NCBI RefSeq assembly: GCF_017921975.2
Contig: NZ_JAGEMO020000015.1
Coordinates: 186,001 to 250,000, forward strand
Length of the DNA stretch: 64,000 nt
Direction: 5' to 3'
Source: Hymenobacter terricola
GTDB taxonomy: Bacteria; Bacteroidota; Bacteroidia; Cytophagales; Hymenobacteraceae
A program made the position numbers and the translations under genes. The notes beneath the pieces are model-generated. The model was not told the DNA's origin. It worked only from the letters and a program-made list of their open reading frames with translations, and did no database searches. Below, piece by piece: positions 32,601 to 42,561 of the stretch (within the stretch, counting starts at the first letter, position 1; every line of letters starts with the position of its first letter).

Positions 32601-34529
32601 CTACGGAATCACCTCGACCCAGCCCTTAAACTTACGGCCGTCGGTGTAGGTGGCCAGGTAATAGTACAGCCCGGCCGAGCCCAGGCCGCCCCACGCAAAG
32701 TTGCGCTCAGAGGACTGAAATACCTGCTGGCCCCAGCGCGAGAAGATTTTGATGCCCGCGAAACGGTGGTCGCAAAAGTCGGCCGGCAGGTCGGGCATCC
32801 GGAGGAAGTCGTTCTTGCCGTCGGCATTCGGCGTGATGACGTTGGGCGGCCGGAACGCCACCGAGTCGGTCACGGGCACTACTTCAAACCGGATGACGCG
32901 CTCCTGCGGCAGCGGCACGCAGGGGCCGGTTTCGGTCAGCTTGAAGTGCACGATGAGCCCGCCGCTGGCATCGGCCGCCGATACGGCCCCGCAGGTGGGC
33001 TCCCAGCCAAAGGTGCCCGCCGCCTGGCCGGTGCCGTTCTGGGCGGTGAAAACCATGCCGGCCCCGGCCAAATCGAACCCCGTGCCCACAGCCGTGAGCG
33101 TGAGCGGATTGCGGTCGGCGTCGGTGCCGGTGAGGGTGGCGGTGTAGCGCTGGCCAATGACGACGCGCACCACGGCGGGCGCGTTGTCGGACAGGGGCAG
33201 GGGCGCGGGCGGAAAGCTGGTGGTGAGCACCGGGGCCGCATTCGGAGCCACGGTGGCCGTGAAGGCCACCCGGATGGTGTCGCGCTTGGGCAGGCTGCAA
33301 CCGTTGTCGGCCACCATGATGTCGAGCAGATACACCCGGCCGTGGGTATCCGTGCACTCGGGAAAGCAGAGGGTGGCGGTGAGGGTATCGGGGGCCCCGG
33401 CGGCGCGCACCGTGCCGCTGACGGCGGTGGTGAACGTGGGCTCGGGCACCGTAAAATTGACCGGCCGGCTGGTCATCGTCAGCACCGAGTTGGGGTCGGG
33501 GTCGGTGTAGCGGATGGTGAGGCAGCGGTTGCTGCCGGGCAGCAGGCGCAGCGTGTCGCGGCCGGGGCGGTACAGCGTCGGGTTGTTGGCGGCGTGCACC
33601 TGCAGCTGGGGCGGCGTGTTGGTGGGGCAGTTCAGCACATAGAGCTGGAAATCGCGCCGCGTCTCGCCAATTTTCACGCCGCGCCGGTACTCCGAGCAGC
33701 GCACTCCGAACACGAACAGGCCCAGGTTGGCGGGTCGCACCGTGAGGCGGCCGGTGTGCGCATCGATGCCCAGGGCCGGACTGCCCGGAATCTGGTTCAG
33801 CGTGCCCAGGCCCGTGTTCCAGGTAATGGTGGCGTAGGGCGCCGCCACGGCCTGGCTGAGCAGGGGATTGGCGGCCGTGGCGTGGCCGTTGAGGGGCGTC
33901 ACCATGTCGTAGATGAGCGAGTCGCCGTCGACGTCCTGCCCGCCAAAATCGTAGTAAAACAGCTCGTTGCGGCACGCGTAGTCGCCCAGGGGCGGAAAGA
34001 TGCGGGGCGTCGAGTCAATGAAAGCCGCGCCGTTGCGGACGACGGCCGGAAATTCGAGGTAGAAGGTTTGGGCCGCCCCACCGGGGTTCACAATGTTGCC
34101 GATGGCCAGGTTGCGGCAGCAGCGCTCCACGGCCACGTAGTAGCCGCCGGCGTTGCCATAAGTGGCAGCGTCGAGGGTAATGTCTTTGTTGTACACCAGC
34201 TTGCGGGTGCTCAGCGAGCCCACGGCGCAGGCCGGGTTGGTGTAGTTCACGAAGGTGTTGCTGGTGAGCGGCAGCACAATGTCGATAACGCGGGCGTTAC
34301 TGGATTTAACAAAAATGCTGGCCGTCAGCTGCTGGTCGAGCGCGGCGGCGTTGCCGTTGATGGCATCAAAATACAGGTTGAGCGTGAGGGCATAGGTGCT
34401 GCCGGACTTGTGCTGCAAATCCAGCTCGCCGCCCACGATGTGCGTGGCCGAGGCCCCCAGCGGGGCCAGCAACGCCAGCACCAGCCAGAGCCGGGAGCAA
34501 CGAAGCAAAACGGGCAGCAGGCGCTTCAT
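32601..34529 (-). CDS. Secreted protein with gliding/T9SS type B (CHU_C) C-terminal domain
   Basis: A 642-residue surface or secreted protein. The signal peptide is MKRLLPVLLRCSRLWLVLALLAPLGASA-like (about 1-28), followed by THIVGGELDL, an opening typical of large Bacteroidota adhesin-like proteins. The middle has Ig-like or cadherin-like beta repeats. The last 90 residues (PNVITPNADGKNDFLRMP, IKIFSRWGQQVFQS, GLYYYLATYTDGR, then GWVEVIP) are the CHU_C/gliding-associated domain used as a type IX secretion signal. A function such as adhesion is likely. The start at 34529 precedes the signal peptide; the longer frame is rejected. Confidence 0.87.
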   Translation of the reverse strand: MKRLLPVLLRCSRLWLVLALLAPLGASATHIVGGELDLQHKSGSTYALTLNLYFDAINGNAAALDQQLTASIFVKSSNARVIDIVLPLTSNTFVNYTNPACAVGSLSTRKLVYNKDITLDAATYGNAGGYYVAVERCCRNLAIGNIVNPGGAAQTFYLEFPAVVRNGAAFIDSTPRIFPPLGDYACRNELFYYDFGGQDVDGDSLIYDMVTPLNGHATAANPLLSQAVAAPYATITWNTGLGTLNQIPGSPALGIDAHTGRLTVRPANLGLFVFGVRCSEYRRGVKIGETRRDFQLYVLNCPTNTPPQLQVHAANNPTLYRPGRDTLRLLPGSNRCLTIRYTDPDPNSVLTMTSRPVNFTVPEPTFTTAVSGTVRAAGAPDTLTATLCFPECTDTHGRVYLLDIMVADNGCSLPKRDTIRVAFTATVAPNAAPVLTTSFPPAPLPLSDNAPAVVRVVIGQRYTATLTGTDADRNPLTLTAVGTGFDLAGAGMVFTAQNGTGQAAGTFGWEPTCGAVSAADASGGLIVHFKLTETGPCVPLPQERVIRFEVVPVTDSVAFRPPNVITPNADGKNDFLRMPDLPADFCDHRFAGIKIFSRWGQQVFQSSERNFAWGGLGSAGLYYYLATYTDGRKFKGWVEVIP

Positions 34530-34652
34530 GAGTAGTAAGATAGTCGAAAAAAAGATAAAGCCAGGTTTCCCAATGGCCGGGCCCTTTTTCCAAAGAAAAG
34601 AGGCCCGGCCGGGGCGGTAATCCGGGAACACGAGGCCCGGTAGCGCCGGAAA

Positions 34653-34811
34653 CTAGTTGGCGCCGGTTGGGGTGGTTGGGGTAGTCGTGGTGGTGGTTTT
34701 CTTGGCGCAGCTGTTCGGGCTGACGTTGTCTTTCTGGCAGCCCGAGAAGCTGCTCATGGAGCACAGCAGCAAACCAGCGCTGGCGAGACGAAGAATGGAA
34801 GAGAAACGCAT
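34653..34811 (-). CDS. Small Thr-rich lipoprotein
   Basis: A 52-residue frame: MRFSSILRLASAGLLL signal sequence, lipobox SFSGC, then a short mature part (QKDNVSPNSCAKK) and a Thr/Pro-rich end. It lies 72 bases after the di-heme peroxidase gene on the same strand. The signal peptide and lipobox make it believable; the function is unknown. Confidence 0.6.
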   Translation of the reverse strand: MRFSSILRLASAGLLLCSMSSFSGCQKDNVSPNSCAKKTTTTTTPTTPTGAN

Positions 34812-34883
34812 GGGGTTATGAAAAAAATGGTTGGAAAAAATGAAAAAAACAATTGGAAAAGAGGCGGGAGAGAAGCCGGCCGG

Positions 34884-36056
34884 CTACTGAATATTGCCGC
34901 CCACGGCCAGGCCGCTGGGCACGGCGGCGGGCACGGTGCGGTCGTAGCTGGTGGCCGTGAGCGACTGCAGGAAGGCGATGATGGCCTGTGGGTCGGTGAC
35001 TTTGGAGGGGAATAGCGGGTCGCGCTGGCCCACGCTCACGTGGGAGTTGGCCGAAGGGGCGCCCCCGCGGCCGGGGTCGTAGAAATTGAGCACCGCTTGC
35101 AGGTTGGCCTGGGTGCCGCTGTGCATGTAGGGCGCCGTGAGGGCCACATTGCGCAGGCTGGGCGTGCGGAAGGCGTAGGTGCCGTTCAGGCCGGCGTCGG
35201 GGGCAGGGTTCTTGCCGTTGTCGGCCACGCCAAGGACGTGCGTTTTGTAATCGCTGAACATGGGGCCGCTGTGGCATTTGGCGCAGCCGCTGGTCACGAA
35301 GGCGTTCAGGCCCTGCACCTGCTGCGTGCTGAGGGCCGTTTTGTCGCCGCGCATGTACTGGTCGTAGGGCGAATCGGTGGCCAGCAGCGTGCGCTCGAAG
35401 CAGGCAATGGCCTTGCCGATATTAACCGCCGTGATGGGCGTGGCCTCCGCAAAAGCGGCCCCGAACAGGGTGGCGTAGGCCGGAATGTGGCGCAGCCGGG
35501 CCACCACCGAATCCAGCGCCCCGGCCTCGGCATACTGGTGGCCGCGCATCTCCTCCAGCGTGGCCACGGGCATCACCGACTGCGTTTCGAGCGACTGGGC
35601 GCGGCTGTCCCAGAACATGGCGGCGGCGGCGGGGTCGCAGGTGCCGTCGGCGGCCAGGCCGTTGAAGGCGGTGTTCAGGACCGTGGGCGTGTTACGTTTA
35701 TTAAAGGAGAAGTCGTTGGGGGCGCGGAAGTGGCGGGCGGAGCCCAGGCCCTGGCCGTTGCTGCCAATGGCCAGGTCGAGGGCATCGGCGTAGCCATTGG
35801 CGGGGTGGTGGCAGCTGGCGCAGCTCACGTCCTTGCCGCCGGAGAGCACGGGGTCCCAGAACAGGGCGCGGCCGAGGGCGATTTTGGCCGGACTGCTGAG
35901 GTTGCTGGCCGGCGCGGGTGCCACCAGCGGCAGGGCCGTGAGCGTGGCCAGGTCGGCGGCCGAGGGCGTTTCAATGTCCTTCTGGCAGGCAACTACCAGC
36001 AGCAGGGCCGCGGCGGCCAACATGGAAGCAACCCGGGGAAGTATAGTTGTGGCCAT
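34884..36056 (-). CDS. Di-heme cytochrome c peroxidase / MauG family
   Basis: A 390-residue exported lipoprotein-like protein (lipobox LLVVAC at the start). Two c-type heme sites are visible: CASCHHPANGYAD in the N-terminal half and CAKCHSGPMF in the C-terminal half. The family's RNTPTVLNTAFNG and RTPSLRNVALTAPYMHSGTQ segments surround them. Family members reduce hydrogen peroxide, or oxidise protein residues, outside the cytoplasmic membrane. Start at 36056 (MATTILP). The small lipoprotein gene lies downstream; divergent from the LytS/LytTR pair. Confidence 0.9.
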   Translation of the reverse strand: MATTILPRVASMLAAAALLLVVACQKDIETPSAADLATLTALPLVAPAPASNLSSPAKIALGRALFWDPVLSGGKDVSCASCHHPANGYADALDLAIGSNGQGLGSARHFRAPNDFSFNKRNTPTVLNTAFNGLAADGTCDPAAAAMFWDSRAQSLETQSVMPVATLEEMRGHQYAEAGALDSVVARLRHIPAYATLFGAAFAEATPITAVNIGKAIACFERTLLATDSPYDQYMRGDKTALSTQQVQGLNAFVTSGCAKCHSGPMFSDYKTHVLGVADNGKNPAPDAGLNGTYAFRTPSLRNVALTAPYMHSGTQANLQAVLNFYDPGRGGAPSANSHVSVGQRDPLFPSKVTDPQAIIAFLQSLTATSYDRTVPAAVPSGLAVGGNIQ

Positions 36057-36336
36057 GAAAAACGCAGTGGGATAGAGAGAAGCAGCGGCACCCCGCGGCA
36101 CGGCCTGGGGCAATCGTCTGGCTCAAATTTGCCAGGGCTACGGCCTGGGTGCCAACTGCAATCGCCGAGTTGGTTTGGCACGTCGCCCATTCGCCGATTC
36201 AGGAGGCCAAATGGAGCCGCTAAAACCGACCAATGCCCCGCCGGCTGGCCGATGCACCCGCCCCGCTGGCCGATGCGGCACCCCGCAGCGCGGGCGCGGG
36301 TTGTAGCTTGCGGAGCAATCCCCTTCCCCTGCTTTT

Positions 36337-37449
36337 ATGCCCTTACCGCTACTCCGTTCGGCTTCCACGCTGCTGCTGCACGCCCTGGTCTGGGGTTTGG
36401 TGACGGTGCTGCTGGTGGCCCAGCAACCCGATTACCCCGGCCCGAAACCTACCGAGTTCTGGCTGACCCAGGCCGTGGTGTTTGGCCTGCTGGTGGCCGT
36501 GTTTTATCTGAACGTGGCCTGGGCCGCCCCGCGCCTGCTGTACGGCGGCAAGGTGTGGGCCTACTTCCTCCTGAACGCGGTGGCGGTGCTGGCCGTGCTG
36601 GCCATTCACCAGCTGGTAGAGCAGCGCCTGGGCGTGCCCGAGCTGGTGGCCACCGCCCGCGAAGCCGTGCTCAACCCGCCCAACCCGTGGTCGGGGCCGC
36701 GCCCGCACCCGCTGCCCGGCCCCGAAGAAAGCAGCATGCTCGTCAACCCCGGCGTGCTGCTGATTTCGCTGCTGGTATTGGGCATCGCCACCAGCCTCGC
36801 GGCCATGCAAAAGGGCCAGCGCGACGCCGAAAGCCGCCTCGAACTGGAGCGCCGCCAGGTAGCTACCGAGCTGAGCCTGCTCAAGGCCCAAATCAACCCC
36901 CACTTCTTCTTCAACACCCTCAACAACATCTACGCCCTCACGCTGCTCGACGCCGACCAGGCCCGCGCGGCATTGCACCGCCTCTCGCGCATGATGCGCT
37001 ACGTGCTGTACGAGTCGCCGGCCGGCCACACCCGCCTCAGCCAGGAAATCAGCTTTCTGCGCGATTATATTGAGCTGATGCACCTGCGCCTGACCAATAA
37101 AGTGCAGGTGAACTTCGAAATGCCCGACCCGCTGAGCCCCGACCCCTCCATCGCGCCCATGCTGTTTCAGCCCTTCGTCGAAAACGCGTTTAAGCACGGC
37201 GTGAGCGCCACCGCGCCGAGCTGCATCACCATTCAGCTGCGCCAGCCCACGGCCCACACCGTGGAGCTGTGCGTGCGCAACACCGTTTTCCCCGACCGGC
37301 CCAACGCCGGGGACGACGAGCCCGGCGGCATTGGCCTGGCCAACACCCAGCGCCGCCTCGACCTGCTCTATCCCGGCCGGCACACCGTACAAGTCACGCC
37401 CCGCAATGCCTCCAACGAATACGAAGTATGTCTCCATCTGAATCTGTAG
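36337..37449 (+). CDS. LytS/YehU-type sensor histidine kinase
   Basis: A 370-residue membrane kinase. Four hydrophobic segments lie in the first 155 residues. A dimerisation helix (LELERRQVATELSLLKAQ) leads to QINPHFFFNTLNNIYAL, whose His is the phosphorylation site of the His_kinase family. The ATPase domain has LFQPFVENAFKHGV (N box) and GGIGLANTQRRLDLLY (G box). It overlaps the next gene, a LytTR regulator, by 22 bases. The signal is unknown; there is no extracytoplasmic domain of any size. Confidence 0.9.
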   Translation: MPLPLLRSASTLLLHALVWGLVTVLLVAQQPDYPGPKPTEFWLTQAVVFGLLVAVFYLNVAWAAPRLLYGGKVWAYFLLNAVAVLAVLAIHQLVEQRLGVPELVATAREAVLNPPNPWSGPRPHPLPGPEESSMLVNPGVLLISLLVLGIATSLAAMQKGQRDAESRLELERRQVATELSLLKAQINPHFFFNTLNNIYALTLLDADQARAALHRLSRMMRYVLYESPAGHTRLSQEISFLRDYIELMHLRLTNKVQVNFEMPDPLSPDPSIAPMLFQPFVENAFKHGVSATAPSCITIQLRQPTAHTVELCVRNTVFPDRPNAGDDEPGGIGLANTQRRLDLLYPGRHTVQVTPRNASNEYEVCLHLNL

Positions 37450-38207
37450 CCCCGTTCGTCATCAGCTGCATGGCCGTCGACGACGAGCCGCTGGCCCTGG
37501 GCCTGGTCTGCGCCTTCATCGAGCAAACGCCGTTTCTGCGCCTTGTGGGGCGGCACGAAAGCGCCGTGGCCGCCCTGCGCGCCCTGCACGAGCAGCCCGA
37601 CGTGCACCTGCTCTTTCTCGACATCAAGATGCCCGACCTTAGCGGCCTGGAGCTGGCCCGCGTGCTGCAAAAAGGCCCGCGCGTCATCTTCACCACCGCC
37701 TTCAATCAGTACGCCCTCGAAGGCTTCCGCGTCGATGCGCTCGACTACCTGCTCAAGCCCTTCAACTACGAAGAATTCCTGCGCGCCGCCCTCAAGGCCC
37801 GGGCTTTTTTCGAGCTGAAAAACGCGGGTGCGGCGCCGGCGGCCGCGGCCCCGGTGGCCGCGGCCGCGCCGCCCGCCGTGCCCGAAGAAAACCATATCTA
37901 CCTCAAAGTAGAATACCAGTTGGTGCGTGTTTCGCTGGCCGATATTCTCTACGTGGAGGGCCTGAAAGACTACGTGAAGGTGCATTTGGCCAGCGCCACC
38001 CGGCCGCTGCTCTCCCTCACCAGCCTGCGCAGCATGGAGGAAAAGCTGCCCGCCCGCCAGTTCATGCGCATCCACCGCTCCTATATCGTGGGCCTGGACC
38101 ACATCCAGGCCGTGGGCCGCGGCACGGTGCAGATTGCCGGCCAAACCCTGCCCGTGAGCGACGGCTACCGCGAGGTGTTCGACCAGTTTTTCAGCCGCTG
38201 GAAATAA
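37428..38207 (+). CDS. LytTR-family response regulator
   Basis: A 259-residue regulator. The receiver (about 12-130) has acidic-pocket residues in AVDDEPLAL, phosphoacceptor Asp in FLDIKMPDLSG, Thr in IFTTAF and Lys in YLLKPF. An Ala/Pro-rich linker leads to the LytTR DNA-binding domain (about 160-258) with NHIYLKVEYQLVRV, ILYVEGLKDYVKVH and FMRIHRSYIVGLDHI. The ATG at 37428 lies within the kinase gene, giving coupled expression. A normal partner of the preceding LytS-type kinase. Confidence 0.92.
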   Translation: MSPSESVAPFVISCMAVDDEPLALGLVCAFIEQTPFLRLVGRHESAVAALRALHEQPDVHLLFLDIKMPDLSGLELARVLQKGPRVIFTTAFNQYALEGFRVDALDYLLKPFNYEEFLRAALKARAFFELKNAGAAPAAAAPVAAAAPPAVPEENHIYLKVEYQLVRVSLADILYVEGLKDYVKVHLASATRPLLSLTSLRSMEEKLPARQFMRIHRSYIVGLDHIQAVGRGTVQIAGQTLPVSDGYREVFDQFFSRWK

Positions 38208-38295
38208 GAGAGTACGCCGTATAGTCCGCAACTTGGGTTAACTACTTTCGCAGAACTAAGCGTCCAGTCGGCGTCTGCACGGCTACTTAACACCT

Positions 38296-41200
38296 TCAGG
38301 CCGCCGGCTGGCTCGGGACTTTCGAGGAAGGCAGGATGAACTTGAGCAGCCCGAAGATGGCCGGTATCAGGCTGGTGAGCGCCACCACAAAGCCTTGGGT
38401 TTGGGTGAGAATGTTCGGCTGGGAAATGAAGATGAACAAGGCCCCGGCCGCCAGCAGCAGCATCAGCGGGGTTTGGGCCGAGGCCCAGCTGCTGCCGTCG
38501 GGGTCGGCCTGGGCGTAGCGCAGGGCCTCGCGCCGCCGCTGCGCCGTCAGCAGGTAGTCGCGGAAGCTGGTGCTGCTCAGGCCCAGGCGCCCGTGCCCGC
38601 TGAACCGCAGGAAGCCTTTGCGGAGCAGGTTGTCGAGCGGCCGGCGGTCGTCGGAGTTCACCAGCCCGTCCTGGGCCAGGTCGAAAAGCAGGAACCGCTC
38701 CTGCGGCGAGAGGGCCAGCCAGAGCCGCCGGAAATGGAACTGCGCCAGGCGCTGCACCACGGTCACTATTTCGGTGCGGCTCAGCGGCACGCCCGGCTCG
38801 CGGCGGCGCCACAGGTTGGCCACGATGGCCGGCCTCAGGCTCGCCACAAACGGCGAGAGCTGGCACTCGCGCTCAAAAAAGCGCCGCAACGAAAGGTTGG
38901 AGCCAATCAGCTGGTGCTCGGCATCGGCGGGCACGGGTTTGGGCGAGACGTTATTCAAGGCAAAATACTCCACCCTGAACTCGGCCAGCGTATCGAGCAG
39001 CAGCTCGCCGGCTTCGCGAATTTCGCTATGGCCACTTACCTGGCACTGCTGCTCCAGGGGGTGGCCGCAGTCGCCAAAGCCCACCGGGTGGGTGGCCGAG
39101 AGTACCAGCAGGGGCCAGCCCCGCCGTTGCAGCTCGGTCAGGAATTCGCACTTGCGCCGGGTGAGGTCGGCATTGCTAATGAAGCAGTCGAAATTAGCCA
39201 GCACCACCACGTGCGGGGCAGTGGCCGCCACCGGCGGGCTGGGCAGCGAGGCCAGCGCCGCACTTTCGCTGTCTTTGCTTTCAGGCTTGAAGAGCTGCTG
39301 GCAGTTGAGCACAATGGCGGGCTGGCCCAGCTCCTGCCGGGCCCAGGCGGGGGCATCGGCCCAGGTGCTGCCGGCCGGCAGCAGCCACAGGCGGCACACC
39401 GGCGCCGCCAGGGCCTCGGTTTGGGGCAGCGGGGTGGGGGCATCTTCGCGCAGGCCAAACAGGCGCCGCACCAGGTAGCGCACCAGCGCCTGAAGCACCA
39501 GCACCAGGGCCGCCACCAGCACTATCAGGGCCCACCGGCCGGCCGGCCACGTTCGTGGGTAGCCCCAATGCAGGCCTTCCAGCGTTGTTTCTACCCGGCC
39601 CCGGCTGGGATTGTCCTGGCTGACGAGGGTAATGGGGTCCTGGGCCAGCGACGATACCTGCCAGGGCCGCCAGGCGCGGGCCGTGGTGCTGTCGTTGGTG
39701 AGCACCTGGCCGGCGTCCTCGCTGGGCTTGTTCATCTCGGCCCCGAGGGAGGCAAAAAACTCCAGCGCCGCCAGCTCCCTGGGCGCGGATTTGACGGCGT
39801 CCCGCAACGACACCCCGGCGTCGTATTTCAGGCCGCTGCCGAAAAACCATGTGGTGTAGTAGTGAAAGGTGTTGGCTTGCGTGTGCCGCTGCTCGTTCAG
39901 CCTGAGGATGTGCAGCTGGGCGTAGCGCGCCTGTTGCAGGCGCTCGGCGAGGTGCGCGATGTGGTAGCAGGTGAGCGCCGGCACGATGCCCAGCAGCACT
40001 ATCCACCCGAGCAGCATCCACACGTAGGCCAGGCGGTAGCCGCGCGCCAGGGCAATGCCCCGGCGGCCCAGCCACCGCACCAGCCCGCCGCGCAGCAGCC
40101 ACCACACCACCCCCCCCAGGCCCAGCACCAGGCCCGCGACCCAGGCCGTTTCGCGGCCACCCACCACCGCCCAGTGGCAGGCCAGCAGCAGCAGCAGCAG
40201 GCCGCTCATCAGCCCCACCACCCAGTGGTGGGTGCGGCGGCTGTAGTCGGGCCGCAGCCGGGTGTGGTGGTAGGTGAGCACGTAGAGCAGGCCCGGCACC
40301 ACCAGCAGCAGGCACAGCTGGCTCAGCGGCCCCACGCGCGTGGCCACGGCCCCAAACGCCAGCAGCCCCACGCCAATGCCCACCACCACGTGCCAGTAGC
40401 GCGCCGCGTGGGTGGGGTGGGGCCACAGGCTGCGGAAACTGTCCGGGTTGGTGAGCTGCTCCTGGCCGGGAGTGCGGGGCACCACCAGGCGGCGCAGCGC
40501 CCAAAAAGCCACGCCCAGCAGCCAGAAACCGCCCAGCAGCGTGAGGCCCAGCAGCGAGGTCTGGCTTTGCTGGGCCTTGGCGTAGCTCATGTCGAAAAAC
40601 GTGACCAGCGAACGGTGCATGCCGGGCATCGGGTGCACAAACAAGAGCGTCGGCTTGCCTTGGTACACCGCTTCCAGGGCCGTGGAGGTTTGGGCGAAAA
40701 GGGCCGCCCGGAGCGGGGCCGCCGGCTCGCAATCGGTGAGCAGGTTTTCGCTCAGGTTCAGCTCGGGCTTGGAGTGTATCATCACGTTGCCGTTGCGCTC
40801 CAGCAGGCAGTAGCCGAAGCCCGGCGGCAGTATCTGGTCGTCGAAGCTGAGCAGGGGCGTTTCGAAGGCGCATATCAGGCCCGGCCGCCACCGGCTGGGG
40901 CGGGCCAGCAAGGCCTTCAGCATGGGGGCCCGGCTGCCCGTGGAAGCCGGGCTCAGCGCCGAGGTGTTCTGCACCGTGCGCAGCATGTCGAAGTAGCACG
41001 TATCGGTGCTCACCGCCGGTGGCGTATAGCCCTCGGCACCAATCTGCTTCGCGCTGTCCAGCGCATACGAGTCGCCCCGGACCAGCTGATAGGCCTGGGC
41101 ATTCATTTGCTTGAGATAGGGCCTTTTGAGCAGCGAAGGCACGTAATACTTCCCCCCCGATAAGTCGTCCTGGGCATTCTTGCCGGCCGTTTCCACCGGG

Positions 41201-42561
41201 GCGGCCAAGGGCGTCGGGTCCAGGCCGTACCGGGCCTCGCCCTGCCGGCTAATCCAGGTAAAATAGTCGCCGGGCGTGGCGCCCCGGTGGGAGTAGGCCC
41301 GGCACGGATAAGGCCGCAACACCGTCCGAACCGCTCCCGAAGCATCAAACCGCAGCGAATCAACCTGGGCGTTTTTGAGCGAATCATCCACGTTGCGGGC
41401 AATGGTGTTCAGCTCCGTCAGCTCGCCGTGCAGGTCGGTGGCCACGTCCTTCGCCAGCCCGGCCAGCTGCTGGTGCAGCACCCGCGGCTCGGTGCTGTAG
41501 CGCGACACCGCCGCTTGCAGCGTGAGCAGCAGGATGCCCGACCCCAGCACGAGCGAGGCCGCGCAGAGCAGCACGTCGCCCCGGTCGATTTGCTCGCGCG
41601 GGTTCATCAGCAGCAGCTTCAGAAACGGCAGGGACAGGATGCCCAGCAGCAGCAGGCCCAAAATCAGCTCGGGCCAGCCCGTGGGCAGTTCCCGGCGCTC
41701 GGCATTGAAGCGGTTGCCGGCCACCCCGCCCACCAGCAGGCACGTCAGGCCCGGTGCCAGCTGCACCGGCTGGGCAAACAGCTGGTACTCGTGCCCGCCC
41801 ACCAGCAGCGCGCCGGCCCGGCCGGTGTGCGTCAGGGTCGAATCGGTGAGCCAGCGGGGCATTTTGGCACCTTTTACCGCTTCGGCGCTGGCGGTGTTCA
41901 GGTATAGGTCGGTGGGGCCGCTGCTGTAAAAAAGCCGGTTGCTCGGCAGCTCCACCATGAAAAAATAGTCGAACACGTCGGTCCGCAGCAGGTCCCGAAC
42001 CAGCGTATCGGCCGGTAGCGTGTGCGTGAGCCGGTAGCGCAGGCCCACGGCCCGGCCGCTGGCGGGCACTTCCGCTTTGGCCCCGGCCACGAGTGGAATG
42101 AGCCGTTCAAAGACAAACTGGCTGCCCGTGAGCGCCACCGATTTCAGGGGCGTACCGGGCACCTGCGCGGGCAACACATCCGACGCTTCTGCCGATTCCC
42201 GGGCCCTCAGTACCCGCGAAATAGTAGCCACCTCGGCCTGCGAGCTGAACGCGGTGGTTGTTTTGGCAGGCTTGCCTCCGGGGCGGGAAAGGGGCGTTTT
42301 GCCGCCATTGGCGGCCTGCTTGTCGGCCAGCCGGTGTGCGACGGCCAGCGCGTCGCTTTCGTCGTTGAAATGCTGCGCCTCAATCTTATCCTTCATGTTC
42401 TGGCCGATGCGGGCCAGCACCCGGAAGTAGCGGTAGTTGAGGCTGGCCGTGCGCTGCGGCACGTAGCTGAGCAGGTAGTAGCTCATCCCCAGCACAATGG
42501 CCACGCTCAGGGCCAGCGTGCCAATATTGCGGCCTACGGCCGCAAAGAAAGAGTTTTTCAT
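38296..42561 (-). CDS. Very large multi-helix membrane protein with cytoplasmic winged-helix-like end
   Basis: A 1421-residue protein of no family I can name. Helix 1 is at about 7-29, then a large extracytoplasmic region (30-300), two helices, a second extracytoplasmic region (about 365-650) reminiscent of Cache-like sensor domains, a multi-helix block (about 665-885), another loop and a helix near 1030. The cytoplasmic part has PHVVVLANFDCFISN near 1115, like a Walker B/sensor strand of NTPases but with no visible P-loop. It then has LSPQERFLLFDLAQDGLVN and DNLLRKGFLRFSGHGRL, a winged-helix pattern, followed by two C-terminal helices. It is convergent with the LytTR regulator. A sensor or transducer role is only an inference. 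Confidence 0.8.
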   Translation of the reverse strand: MKNSFFAAVGRNIGTLALSVAIVLGMSYYLLSYVPQRTASLNYRYFRVLARIGQNMKDKIEAQHFNDESDALAVAHRLADKQAANGGKTPLSRPGGKPAKTTTAFSSQAEVATISRVLRARESAEASDVLPAQVPGTPLKSVALTGSQFVFERLIPLVAGAKAEVPASGRAVGLRYRLTHTLPADTLVRDLLRTDVFDYFFMVELPSNRLFYSSGPTDLYLNTASAEAVKGAKMPRWLTDSTLTHTGRAGALLVGGHEYQLFAQPVQLAPGLTCLLVGGVAGNRFNAERRELPTGWPELILGLLLLGILSLPFLKLLLMNPREQIDRGDVLLCAASLVLGSGILLLTLQAAVSRYSTEPRVLHQQLAGLAKDVATDLHGELTELNTIARNVDDSLKNAQVDSLRFDASGAVRTVLRPYPCRAYSHRGATPGDYFTWISRQGEARYGLDPTPLAAPVETAGKNAQDDLSGGKYYVPSLLKRPYLKQMNAQAYQLVRGDSYALDSAKQIGAEGYTPPAVSTDTCYFDMLRTVQNTSALSPASTGSRAPMLKALLARPSRWRPGLICAFETPLLSFDDQILPPGFGYCLLERNGNVMIHSKPELNLSENLLTDCEPAAPLRAALFAQTSTALEAVYQGKPTLLFVHPMPGMHRSLVTFFDMSYAKAQQSQTSLLGLTLLGGFWLLGVAFWALRRLVVPRTPGQEQLTNPDSFRSLWPHPTHAARYWHVVVGIGVGLLAFGAVATRVGPLSQLCLLLVVPGLLYVLTYHHTRLRPDYSRRTHHWVVGLMSGLLLLLLACHWAVVGGRETAWVAGLVLGLGGVVWWLLRGGLVRWLGRRGIALARGYRLAYVWMLLGWIVLLGIVPALTCYHIAHLAERLQQARYAQLHILRLNEQRHTQANTFHYYTTWFFGSGLKYDAGVSLRDAVKSAPRELAALEFFASLGAEMNKPSEDAGQVLTNDSTTARAWRPWQVSSLAQDPITLVSQDNPSRGRVETTLEGLHWGYPRTWPAGRWALIVLVAALVLVLQALVRYLVRRLFGLREDAPTPLPQTEALAAPVCRLWLLPAGSTWADAPAWARQELGQPAIVLNCQQLFKPESKDSESAALASLPSPPVAATAPHVVVLANFDCFISNADLTRRKCEFLTELQRRGWPLLVLSATHPVGFGDCGHPLEQQCQVSGHSEIREAGELLLDTLAEFRVEYFALNNVSPKPVPADAEHQLIGSNLSLRRFFERECQLSPFVASLRPAIVANLWRRREPGVPLSRTEIVTVVQRLAQFHFRRLWLALSPQERFLLFDLAQDGLVNSDDRRPLDNLLRKGFLRFSGHGRLGLSSTSFRDYLLTAQRRREALRYAQADPDGSSWASAQTPLMLLLAAGALFIFISQPNILTQTQGFVVALTSLIPAIFGLLKFILPSSKVPSQPAA

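Noticed and set aside
32355..34535. 726-residue plus-strand frame opposite the CHU_C protein
   Set aside because: Antisense to a gene with a clear signal peptide and sorting domain.
38395..41163. 922-residue plus-strand open frame opposite the giant membrane protein
   Set aside because: Same kind of shadow: long only because high GC removes stop codons; low-complexity Gln/His/Ala-rich composition.
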